Both the position numbers and the translations under genes were made by a program. This document shows, in pieces, positions 24,038 to 31,947 of a DNA stretch of 43,214 nucleotides. Origin of the DNA: an uncultured Clostridia bacterium (GTDB lineage Bacteria; Bacillota; Clostridia; Christensenellales; UBA1242); NCBI GenBank assembly GCA_945937975.1, contig CAMEUD010000002.1, positions 1-43,214 of the forward strand, given 5' to 3'. Each line of letters begins with the position of its first letter. Position 1 is the first letter of the stretch. Under the pieces are notes generated by a model. It was not told the origin of the DNA. It did no database searches and saw only the letters and a list, made by a program, of their open reading frames with translations.

Positions 24038-25771
24038 TTATAACTCCTCCTTATCTAATTGTGAAAGTGCAATTTCTTTGTATACATCGCAAGTTTCAAG
24101 TAACTCCTTATGCGTTCCAACTCCAACAATTCTGCCTTCCGAAAGGACAACAATTTTGTCTGCATCCATAATTGTTCCAACTCTTTGTGCAACAATTATT
24201 TTTGTTGCATCTTTTGTATATTTTGATAATTCCTTTCTAAGAGTTTTATCTGTTTTATAGTCAAGAGCAGAAAAACTATCATCAAATATATAAAATTCAG
24301 GGTTTTTGATTATTGCTCTTGCAATGCTCAATCTTTGTCTTTGCCCACCAGATACATTTGTTCCACCTTGAGCAATTTCTGCATTCACTCCACCTTCAAG
24401 ATTTTTTACAAAATCGCTTTGACTTATTTCTAATGCTTTTTCAATTTGTTCATCTGTTGCATTTTCATTGCCATAAAGTAAGTTAGATCTCACTGTTCCA
24501 GAGAATAAATATCCTTGTTGTGGAACATAACCTATTTTGTTATTAAGGTCGCTAATTTTATAGTTTTTAATATTTTCGCCATCTATCAAGACTTCACCAA
24601 AACTTGCGTCATAAAATCTTGTGATTAAATTTACAAGTGTACTCTTTCCACTACCTGTTGAACCAATAAATGCAATAGTTTGACCTTTGTTTACTTTAAA
24701 TGAAATGTTTTCCAATGTATTCATTTCTGCATCTGGGTATCTAAATGACACATTTCTAAATTCAATTTCACCTGCCAAGTTATCTTCTTTTATGCCATTT
24801 CCATCTTGAACCTTTGATACTGTTCCAAGGACTTCATTTATTCTTCTGCCAGAAACAACACCCCTTGGAATAACAACAAACAACATTGCAATAAACATAA
24901 AACTCATAACAACATGCATTGAATATGAAACAAACACAACAAGGTCAGGATAAACCAAACTTCCACCGTCAATTAAGAATGCACCAATAAAGTAAATTGC
25001 AATACTTAATGCGTTCATAATTAGGTCCATACCTGGCCACATAAGTGCCATTGCCCTATTTACAAAAAGTTGAGTTTTTGTTAAATCATTATTAATATTA
25101 TTAAACTTTTGTTCTTGCTCATTTTCGGCTGCATATGCACGAACAACTCTTATACCTGTCAAGTTTTCACGAGTAACATTGTTAATTCTGTCTGTTTTCT
25201 TTTGAATTTGAGAAAACTTTGGGACTGCAACAAAAAATAAAAACATAACCAATGCCAATAGTGCAATAACAGCACCTGCAGTTGTCCAAGTTAATGTTAC
25301 TGATGAATTTACAATTTTTGAAATTGCATAAGCTCCCATAACAGGAGCAGTAATTGCCATACGAAGTGTAACAAAAACTGTTTGTTCAACTTGTTTTACA
25401 TCGTTGGTCGTTCTTGTAATTAAACTTGCAACAGAAAACTTGTTCATTTCTTCCATAGAAAATGAGTTTACCTTTTTAAACACATTTGTTCTTAATGTTT
25501 TTGCAAAATTTGAAGACACCGTTGATGCCAAGAAATTTATAAGCACAACACTTGCACAAATTCCAAGTGCAATAAGTATCATTTTTATGCCAATATCCCA
25601 AAACATTGAACTTGTAACAGTTTCGGTTGCTGTTTTTTGAATAAGGGCAATAATATCTCCCATTTTGGCAATAAGTTCCATTTCAAGATTTACTTGAAAC
25701 ACAATTATTCCAACTACCAAGGCACACAAAACCCATGTGTACCACTTGAAAAATCTAAGTAATTTTAACAT
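24038..25771 (-). CDS. ABC exporter half-transporter, degenerate-site subunit
   Basis: 577 aa, same membrane-plus-ATPase layout. Walker A is GSTGSGKSTL and the signature a canonical VSGGQRQRLSIARA. Walker B reads FYIFDDSFSALD, with aspartate replacing the catalytic glutamate, and the H-loop position reads IIVAQRVGTI with no histidine. These are the marks of the non-consensus half of heterodimeric exporters such as TM287/288 and LmrCD. It is the first gene of a two-gene operon. The SD is AAGGGA upstream of the ATG, and a consensus promoter with a palindrome just downstream suggests repressor control. The substrate is unknown. Confidence 0.92.
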   Translation of the reverse strand: MLKLLRFFKWYTWVLCALVVGIIVFQVNLEMELIAKMGDIIALIQKTATETVTSSMFWDIGIKMILIALGICASVVLINFLASTVSSNFAKTLRTNVFKKVNSFSMEEMNKFSVASLITRTTNDVKQVEQTVFVTLRMAITAPVMGAYAISKIVNSSVTLTWTTAGAVIALLALVMFLFFVAVPKFSQIQKKTDRINNVTRENLTGIRVVRAYAAENEQEQKFNNINNDLTKTQLFVNRAMALMWPGMDLIMNALSIAIYFIGAFLIDGGSLVYPDLVVFVSYSMHVVMSFMFIAMLFVVIPRGVVSGRRINEVLGTVSKVQDGNGIKEDNLAGEIEFRNVSFRYPDAEMNTLENISFKVNKGQTIAFIGSTGSGKSTLVNLITRFYDASFGEVLIDGENIKNYKISDLNNKIGYVPQQGYLFSGTVRSNLLYGNENATDEQIEKALEISQSDFVKNLEGGVNAEIAQGGTNVSGGQRQRLSIARAIIKNPEFYIFDDSFSALDYKTDKTLRKELSKYTKDATKIIVAQRVGTIMDADKIVVLSEGRIVGVGTHKELLETCDVYKEIALSQLDKEEL

Positions 25772-25800
25772 ACTCTTCCGTCCCTTTTTATTAAATTAAA

Positions 25801-25845
25801 TAGTCATATGGTTAGTATTATATGCACATTTTTTAAAATTGTCAA
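25801..25845 (-). promoter_or_regulatory. Promoter of the ABC exporter operon, with candidate operator
   Basis: Leftward TTGACA (25840-25845), 17 bp, TATAAT (25817-25822). The imperfect palindrome TAGTCATATGGTTA (25801-25814, 10 of 14 symmetric) covers the predicted start, where a MarR-type repressor site would lie. Confidence 0.7.
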
Positions 25846-25866
25846 CATTAAATAGCACCAAAAAAA

Positions 25867-25900
25867 CACAAAAAATCTCAAGCATTTACTTGAGATTTTT
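25867..25900 (-). terminator. Terminator of the P-type ATPase gene
   Basis: AAATCTCAAG/CTTGAGATTT stem with T run leftward. Confidence 0.9.
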
Positions 25901-25901
25901 T

Positions 25902-28388
25902 CTATTTTTCTATTTTTTCTTCTGTTTTTGTATTAATTTTATTTTCAACATTTTGTGAGCTATTTTGTGTCAAAAGTTTTTGTTCTGCCTTTTGTTTCCT
26001 TTTTTCTTCTTGGGCTTGTTTGTTTTTCTTTCTAACTTCATCAACTTTTCTAACAAGTTTTGGAATAAATATATGAAGTGGAATTGATATTAAAATAAAT
26101 CCAAGGAGTAACAAAATTACTTTTAATGTAAATGCAGTCATTCCAAAGAAATCACCCATAACACAAATTGCCAAAATAATAAAGAAGATTGAAAGAGATA
26201 AACACCCTATTCTTATTTTTGTGAGTGGTAAACATAAGAAGAATAAATTTACATAACCAGTAAATATCAAAACAAGTGTTGCAAGTGTGTAATATTCTTC
26301 AGCATTCAAAACACCAAATCTCATTAATATTATAACTGCAAACACATTCATAAACATAAGTAATCCACTTGGGATACTGCGTTTGAGTACCACAGGTATA
26401 AAATCACCTTGAATAAGTTTTGTGTTCGGTTGAAGTGCAAGAATTACCGATGGCATACCAATTACAAATAATTCAAGAATAAACAAATTCTTTGGTGAGA
26501 ATGGATATTGTGATAATGTTACAATCGAGAACAATGACAATAATATTGTAAACAATGTTTTCATTAAGAACAATGTTGATGATTGTTGTACATTGTTAAT
26601 AACTTGTCTGCCTTCCCTTACAACTGCTGGAAGTGAAGAAAATTTTGAGTCCATAAGAACAAGATTACTAAGCCCCCTTGCAACATCACTACCATCTGCC
26701 ATTGCGATTGAACAATCTGCTTCTTTTAGTGCCAAAGTATCATTAACACCATCACCAGTCATTGCAACAATATTACCTTGTTTTTTGAGTGATTTAACTA
26801 ATATCAGTTTTTGCTCTGGACTTACCCTTCCAAAAACTGTAAACATATTTGCATATTGTTCAACTTGTTGATTTGACACACCTTCAAGCGAAACAAAGTT
26901 TTCGGCATTTTCAACACCAACTCTTTGAGCAATCTTGCTGACCGTTACCGGATTATCTCCAGAAATGATTTTTATTTGAACATTATTTTGTTTAAACCAT
27001 TCAATAGTTTCCATTGCATCTTCTCTTATATGGTCCTCAATGGCAATAAGCAACAATGGTTCACAATTCTTTGGTGCTTCTTCTTTTTCGTTTAACATTG
27101 ATTTTGAATGTGCCAAAAGCAAAACTCTTTGACCTTTTGATGTATGTTCAAAAATTTTGTCTTTTAATTCATCATTAATCTTACTATTTGTAAATTCAGG
27201 CGCTCCCAAAACAAAAGTTCCCAAATCTTCAAAAGATGTCAAAGTACATTTTCTTTTTGATGAAAATTCAATATTATATGCCAAATGCAAATCATTATTT
27301 TTGCCAAATTCAATTAGCATTGCATTGCTTGTTGCATTTGATGTTGTTTGATTATATAAAATATTTGCAATAATATTTTTATTTTCAACTTTTTTTAGTT
27401 TGCCAATTTCTTCAACTTCGCAAACACGCATTGTTCCATCTGTTATTGTTCCTGTTTTATCAAGACACAAAACATTGCTTCTTGCAAGCATTTCAATGGA
27501 GAATAAATCTTTTACCAGTGTCTTTTTCCTACTTAACTTTATAACTCCAACAGCAAGTGCTATTGTTACAAGAAGGAACATTCCAGCAGGAACCATTCCT
27601 GTAAGCGCCCCACAAGTTTTGATAACTGTCATTGTAAGGTTATGGTCATATGAATAATAGTTACTTGCGAACATTATTCCACCAACAGGTATAATTCCAA
27701 TGCCAATATATTTTATTATTGAATTAAGGTCTTTATATAAGTTTGAATTTGGGCTTTTGAATTGTTTTGCCTGTTGAGCGATTGATTGAATATAGTTATC
27801 TTTTCCAATCTTATCAACTCTTGCTTTGCAACTTCCAGAAATAATAAAACTTCCTGCATAAATAGTGTCGCCCACATTCTTTTTTACGGCATCACTTTCC
27901 CCTGTAAGCAAACTTTCGTTTACTTCCATTTTGCCGTCAATTACAACTGCATCAGCTGGAATAGAATTTCCTATTTCAAGCAAAATTATATCATCTAAAA
28001 CAAGTTTATCTGCATTAACTTCTATTTCTTCACCATCTCTAATTGCTTTTACCTTTGGTGTTGTTACAATAGATAGTTTTTGAACTACCATTTTTGCTTT
28101 ACATTCTTGAATAATAGAAATTAAAGTGTTTAAAAAGATAACAACAATAAATAATAAATCGCTATAACTTTGAACAGCAACAAGTGCTGAAAAAATAACT
28201 AACCAAATAAAGTTAAAAAATGTAAATATATTTTCACAAATTATTCTTAAATATGATTTTCCAGTGCTTTGCTTTGTTTTATTAAAAAGTTTTTCTTTTA
28301 CTCTTTCTTCATATTGAGCAGTGGTCAGCCCCTGCTCTACACTTGGATTATATCTTGTGATTTCTTGTTGCTTTTTTATTAATTTCAT
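25902..28388 (-). CDS. P-type cation-transporting ATPase (CtpE-like, probably calcium)
   Basis: 828 aa. The actuator motif is LLTGESDAV, and the phosphorylation site is D310 in LCLDKTGTIT. The hinge is MTGDGVNDTLALKEADCSIAMADGSD. There are about ten membrane helices and a long lysine/glutamate-rich C-terminal tail. No N-terminal heavy-metal domain is present, which argues against CopA/ZntA types. The M4 segment GMVPAGMFLLVTIALAVGV resembles the CtpE branch (usually VPEGL), whose studied member takes part in calcium transport, but with E replaced by A. Ion specificity is thus inferred. It has its own promoter-like TTGACT-18-TAAAAT and an AAAGGG SD. Confidence 0.87.
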   Translation of the reverse strand: MKLIKKQQEITRYNPSVEQGLTTAQYEERVKEKLFNKTKQSTGKSYLRIICENIFTFFNFIWLVIFSALVAVQSYSDLLFIVVIFLNTLISIIQECKAKMVVQKLSIVTTPKVKAIRDGEEIEVNADKLVLDDIILLEIGNSIPADAVVIDGKMEVNESLLTGESDAVKKNVGDTIYAGSFIISGSCKARVDKIGKDNYIQSIAQQAKQFKSPNSNLYKDLNSIIKYIGIGIIPVGGIMFASNYYSYDHNLTMTVIKTCGALTGMVPAGMFLLVTIALAVGVIKLSRKKTLVKDLFSIEMLARSNVLCLDKTGTITDGTMRVCEVEEIGKLKKVENKNIIANILYNQTTSNATSNAMLIEFGKNNDLHLAYNIEFSSKRKCTLTSFEDLGTFVLGAPEFTNSKINDELKDKIFEHTSKGQRVLLLAHSKSMLNEKEEAPKNCEPLLLIAIEDHIREDAMETIEWFKQNNVQIKIISGDNPVTVSKIAQRVGVENAENFVSLEGVSNQQVEQYANMFTVFGRVSPEQKLILVKSLKKQGNIVAMTGDGVNDTLALKEADCSIAMADGSDVARGLSNLVLMDSKFSSLPAVVREGRQVINNVQQSSTLFLMKTLFTILLSLFSIVTLSQYPFSPKNLFILELFVIGMPSVILALQPNTKLIQGDFIPVVLKRSIPSGLLMFMNVFAVIILMRFGVLNAEEYYTLATLVLIFTGYVNLFFLCLPLTKIRIGCLSLSIFFIILAICVMGDFFGMTAFTLKVILLLLGFILISIPLHIFIPKLVRKVDEVRKKNKQAQEEKRKQKAEQKLLTQNSSQNVENKINTKTEEKIEK

Positions 28389-28460
28389 CTTTCCCTTTAG
28401 TATATGCTTATTTCATTTTATTTTATCATTTTATAAAAAGATAAGTCAACTTTTATATAT

Positions 28461-28490
28461 GAAAAAGCCACCAAAAAAATGGTGGCTAAA
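28461..28490 (-). terminator. Terminator of the three-paralogue operon
   Basis: AGCCACC/GGTGGCT (28466-28472/28481-28487), with U run in the leftward direction. Confidence 0.9.
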
Positions 28491-28492
28491 AA

Positions 28493-28942
28493 TTACCTAG
28501 ATATTTCATCTTCTTTGTTTTGAATGTTTACAATTTCACTTTTGTAAACAACTTTGTCTTGATTTAACACACTTATTGATGAAGTGTTTGTGTCTGCATT
28601 TATTCTTATTTTTGTTCCTTTTGGCATAATTTCTTCAAGACCTTTACCCAAATATCCCAAAATTATGCAATCAAGATTAATAAAGATATTATCTTTATCA
28701 TCTTCCTTTGGGAATTCATTAAATGTTGCATTAAATTTTCCATTTGTGCAAAGCATAAAAGCAAATTCATCTGTGAGTCTTGGCTCCAAATCATATGTGT
28801 TTGCATTAAATTCTTTTAATAATTCTCTTTTTTGTTCAACTGTTAAATTATTATTTGCTCTCAAATTTTTAACATATTGTTCTCTTATAACTGATATAAA
28901 ACTTCCTGTTATATCTTCAATGTAACTTGCTACAATTTCCAT
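28493..28942 (-). CDS. Paralogue C of a three-gene family of unknown function
   Basis: 149 aa, third gene of the operon. It shares with its two neighbours an N-terminal helix (Y-x-x-D-I-T-x-x-F-x-x-V-I-R-x-x-Y-V), a central TNGKFNATF strand, a PKGTKIRI turn-strand and a charged tail, NIQNKEDEISR. There is no signal, no membrane helix and no catalytic motif I recognise. The SD AAGGAG sits at the end of the previous gene, whose stop is 11 bp upstream. A soluble, structural or binding role seems more likely than an enzyme, but the function is unknown. Confidence 0.8.
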   Translation of the reverse strand: MEIVASYIEDITGSFISVIREQYVKNLRANNNLTVEQKRELLKEFNANTYDLEPRLTDEFAFMLCTNGKFNATFNEFPKEDDKDNIFINLDCIILGYLGKGLEEIMPKGTKIRINADTNTSSISVLNQDKVVYKSEIVNIQNKEDEISR

Positions 28943-28953
28943 ATTTATTCTCC

Positions 28954-29412
28954 TTATCTTACCATAGTGTCATCATTTGTTAAATCTTTGTTTTCAATTT
29001 TTCTGCAAACAACAGATTCAAACCCACGAGAAACACCAATATTTGTTCTTCTGTTATTACCTATCATAGTTATGCTTAATCCACCTTGAAGTAAATCTGT
29101 CATATCTATTTTTGCACCCTCTAATAATGTTGTGTAAATATCCATTGCCAAACTGCTATCATAGTTATAGAACAAATCATTAAAGTCAAGATGTATTCCA
29201 CCATTATTCAATGCGCTTGAAAACATATCATTGATAAATCCAGAAATGTCTATCATTCTATTATCAAAACTTTCAAGTTTTTTGAAAAATTCATTTTTTG
29301 CTTCTTCATCTAATGGTCTAAGTGCATTATCTGTTTCTTTGTCTATGTAAAGTTGTCTTACAATATCACAAAATTCTTCTGTTATTTTTTCTACATATAT
29401 TTTATTGTCCAT
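28954..29412 (-). CDS. Paralogue B of a three-gene family of unknown function
   Basis: 152 aa, middle gene. The shared pattern is YVEKITEEFCDIVRQLYI at the N-terminus, NNGGIHLDF in the centre and KIENKDLTNDD near the C-terminus. It is the most divergent of the three around the central acidic stretch (FYNYDSSLAMDIYT), and the lysine-glycine turn seen in the other two is absent. The spacing on both sides is 11 bp and each SD overlaps or follows the previous stop, as expected for a unit created by tandem duplication. Confidence 0.8.
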   Translation of the reverse strand: MDNKIYVEKITEEFCDIVRQLYIDKETDNALRPLDEEAKNEFFKKLESFDNRMIDISGFINDMFSSALNNGGIHLDFNDLFYNYDSSLAMDIYTTLLEGAKIDMTDLLQGGLSITMIGNNRRTNIGVSRGFESVVCRKIENKDLTNDDTMVR

Positions 29413-29423
29413 TTTTACTCTCC

Positions 29424-29873
29424 TTATTTTTGAAATTCATTTTCTTTGTTTTCTATATTCTTTGAAAATTCATTCCCGTCACCTATGATAAGTTTTATCT
29501 CTGACATATAATTGTTCCCATTTATCTTTATCTTGCTGTTTTTTGGCAAAACTTGAACTGGACTCATTCCAATATAGTCAGAAAAAATTGATTCAAACTC
29601 TTTGTTTAGTGATGCTGGGTTTTCTGTGTTTGCAGACATAGTATCAATAACAAATTTGCCATTATTTTTTAGCTTTAAAGAAATACACATACTGATTTCT
29701 TCAAACATATTGTCAATTCCTTTGTCAAATTCTGTCAATTGATTATCATAATATCTTTTAAACTTTTTAATGTCAAGATTTGGATATTCTTGATTTAGGT
29801 GTTCAACAAAATACCTTCTATATACCGAAAGCATATTCTTTGTAATTTCATTTGCGTATTTTTTATTTTGCAT
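29424..29873 (-). CDS. Paralogue A of a three-gene family of unknown function
   Basis: 149 aa, first gene of the operon, with its own extended -10 promoter and an AAAGGA SD. It shares YANEITKNMLSVYRRYFV at the N-terminus, NNGKFVIDT in the centre, LPKNSKIKING and the tail NIENKENEFQK with its neighbours. It is predicted soluble. Nothing in the flanking genes (P-type ATPase downstream, divergent glmS upstream) indicates the role. Confidence 0.8.
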   Translation of the reverse strand: MQNKKYANEITKNMLSVYRRYFVEHLNQEYPNLDIKKFKRYYDNQLTEFDKGIDNMFEEISMCISLKLKNNGKFVIDTMSANTENPASLNKEFESIFSDYIGMSPVQVLPKNSKIKINGNNYMSEIKLIIGDGNEFSKNIENKENEFQK

Positions 29874-29896
29874 TCTCTTTTGTCCTTTACTGACTT

Positions 29897-29925
29897 ATTA
29901 TAGCACCTATATATTTTATTTTCAA
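29897..29925 (-). promoter_or_regulatory. Promoter of the three-paralogue operon
   Basis: Leftward TTGAAA (29920-29925), 17 bp with extended TGC, TATAAT (29897-29902). Confidence 0.75.
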
Positions 29926-29984
29926 TACCCAAAGATGTGTCAAATATAACTATTTTTTCGTAATATATCATACAAGGAGAAATT

Positions 29985-31766
29985 ATGTGTGGCATTATTG
30001 GATATATAAGCAGTACCAAAGATTTTATCACAAAACAAATGATAAACTCGCTAAAAAAACTTGAATATCGTGGTTATGATAGTTCGGGCATATGTCTTTT
30101 GTGCGATGACCAATTCAAAGTGTACAAAAGTCTTGGCGAAATAAAAAACTTGGAGCAAGTTGCAAACAATAATATTTTATCGCATATGGCAATTGCTCAC
30201 ACAAGATGGGCAACTCATGGCAAAGTCTGTTTTGAGAACATTCACCCACACACTTCGCAAAAAGGAAACTGGGCACTTGTTCACAACGGAATAATTGAAA
30301 ACTACTTGGAATTAAAATCAACCTACTTAAAAGATGTTGATTTTTATGGAGAAACCAATACCGAAGTTTTGCCAAATCTAATGGAAAAATTTGGTTTTTT
30401 TGAAACTTTAAAATTGCTTAAAGGCAGTTTTGGAATTTGTGCCATAAACAAAAATGAACCAAACAAAATGTATATTGCAAGACAGCATAGTCCACTTTAT
30501 GTGGCAACTAATAATAATGCAAGTATGGTTGCAAGCGACCCAATAGTTTTTGCAGACAAATTTGAATATTACACACCACTTCAAGAACAAAGTTATGCAG
30601 TTGTTGAGTTTAATAAAGTAAAATTTTTTGATTTTAATAATGAAGAAATATCTCCACAAAAGCATAAACTTGGTGTGTTTGAAAAATCTGCACAAAAAGG
30701 AAATTACCCATATTTTGCCGAAAAAGAAATAAAAGAAATTCCAAGAGTATTGGAAAATGTTATAGAAAATTATGAACAAACTCCGTACCTTGAAAAAATA
30801 GATTATAACTTTTTAAAAAATATAGAAAAAATATATTTAATTGGCTGTGGCACTGCTTATCATGCGTGTCTTATGGGTGAAAAATATATCGAAAAAAATG
30901 CAAAAATTCCTTGTAAGGCTTTTTATGCAAGTGAATTTAGATATTCTCCACCAATAATAAATGAAAAGACATTATGTATTTATTCAAGTCAAAGTGGAGA
31001 AACTGCTGACACACTTATGTCGCTTAATCTTGCAAAAGAAAAAGGTGCAAAAACCATTGCTTTAGTTAATGTTCCATATTCAAGTATTGCAAAAAATTGT
31101 GATATAATTTTGCCAATTTGTGCAGGTATGGAAATTGCTGTTATTTCAACAAAAGCATATTCTTCAATGTTATTTGTTTTTTACTTGCTTGCAAAACATT
31201 TAGAAAATATTAAAAATAATAAAAAATATGACAAAAATATAATAAATAATTTAAAAATATTAAAAAAATGTAATTTTTTAAAAAATATTAATAAAATAAA
31301 TAAATTTGTAAATTTAATAAATAATAACGAAAAAATATTCTTTATTGGAAAAGATGAAGACTATATCACAAGTATGGAAGCAAGTTTAAAACTAAAAGAA
31401 ATAACATATATAAATTGCATTAGTATTCCAAGTGGCGAGTTAAAGCATGGCACTCTTGCCCTTGTTGATGACAAAAGTTTGGTATTTGTTACTGCAACAA
31501 ACAAAGATGTTTTGGACAAAAATCTTGCAAGTGCAAGTGAGATAAAATCAAGGCTTGGCAAAATTGTTTTGGTAACAAATCTTACCTTATCAAAACAAGA
31601 TTTAAAAAATGTTGATTATCTATTTACTTTTGATAGTTGTCCAATGGAACTTTCTAGTATGCTTGCAATAACATTCTATCAATATCTTGCTTACAAAACT
31701 TGTATATCAAAAAAACTTAACCCAGACAAACCTCGAAATCTTGCAAAAAGTGTAACAGTGGAATAA
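29985..31766 (+). CDS. glmS: Glutamine--fructose-6-phosphate aminotransferase (isomerizing)
   Basis: 593 aa, slightly shorter than usual. C2 in MCGIIGYIS is the N-terminal nucleophile of the glutaminase domain (~1-220), with ARTRWATHG-type block AHTRWATHGK. Two SIS domains follow (IGCGTAYHACL; YSSQSGETADT; GELKHGTLALVD), ending in KPRNLAKSVTVE. It makes glucosamine-6-phosphate for peptidoglycan. AAGGAG precedes the ATG. A lysine/asparagine-rich AT-biased linker occurs around 30840-31330. Only about 110 bp separate it from the divergent operon, and no glmS ribozyme core is visible. Confidence 0.96.
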   Translation: MCGIIGYISSTKDFITKQMINSLKKLEYRGYDSSGICLLCDDQFKVYKSLGEIKNLEQVANNNILSHMAIAHTRWATHGKVCFENIHPHTSQKGNWALVHNGIIENYLELKSTYLKDVDFYGETNTEVLPNLMEKFGFFETLKLLKGSFGICAINKNEPNKMYIARQHSPLYVATNNNASMVASDPIVFADKFEYYTPLQEQSYAVVEFNKVKFFDFNNEEISPQKHKLGVFEKSAQKGNYPYFAEKEIKEIPRVLENVIENYEQTPYLEKIDYNFLKNIEKIYLIGCGTAYHACLMGEKYIEKNAKIPCKAFYASEFRYSPPIINEKTLCIYSSQSGETADTLMSLNLAKEKGAKTIALVNVPYSSIAKNCDIILPICAGMEIAVISTKAYSSMLFVFYLLAKHLENIKNNKKYDKNIINNLKILKKCNFLKNINKINKFVNLINNNEKIFFIGKDEDYITSMEASLKLKEITYINCISIPSGELKHGTLALVDDKSLVFVTATNKDVLDKNLASASEIKSRLGKIVLVTNLTLSKQDLKNVDYLFTFDSCPMELSSMLAITFYQYLAYKTCISKKLNPDKPRNLAKSVTVE

Positions 31767-31780
31767 CATTTCCATAATAA

Positions 31781-31807
31781 ATGCAAACCAAAAGGTTTGC
31801 ATTTTTG
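31781..31807 (+). terminator. glmS terminator
   Basis: ATGCAAACC AAAA GGTTTGCAT followed by T4. Confidence 0.92.
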
Positions 31808-31947
31808 TTTGTTTTGCTTAAATAGATTTTTTCAAAGTCAGTCGTTGGGGTCGGCAGTCGAAATGATATAGAATATTTTTAAATTGCATTTCGCTCCCTT
31901 ACTCCCTTGATAGACAAACGAGAAATCCTAACTGTTTAAATTGTTTT
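31808..31947. other. Intergenic stretch with a palindromic remnant
   Basis: No gene is seen. CGAAATG (31859-31865) and CATTTCG (31887-31893) are inverted copies, and the stretch is noticeably more GC-rich (GTCGTTGGGGTCGGCAGTCG) than other spacers. It looks like a decayed copy of a dispersed intergenic repeat, which only the whole genome could show. Confidence 0.4.

Noticed and set aside
29874..29984. Possible glmS ribozyme upstream of glmS
   Set aside because: Only about 110 bp, mostly occupied by the divergent operon's promoter. No ribozyme-like core or pseudoknot arms are seen.
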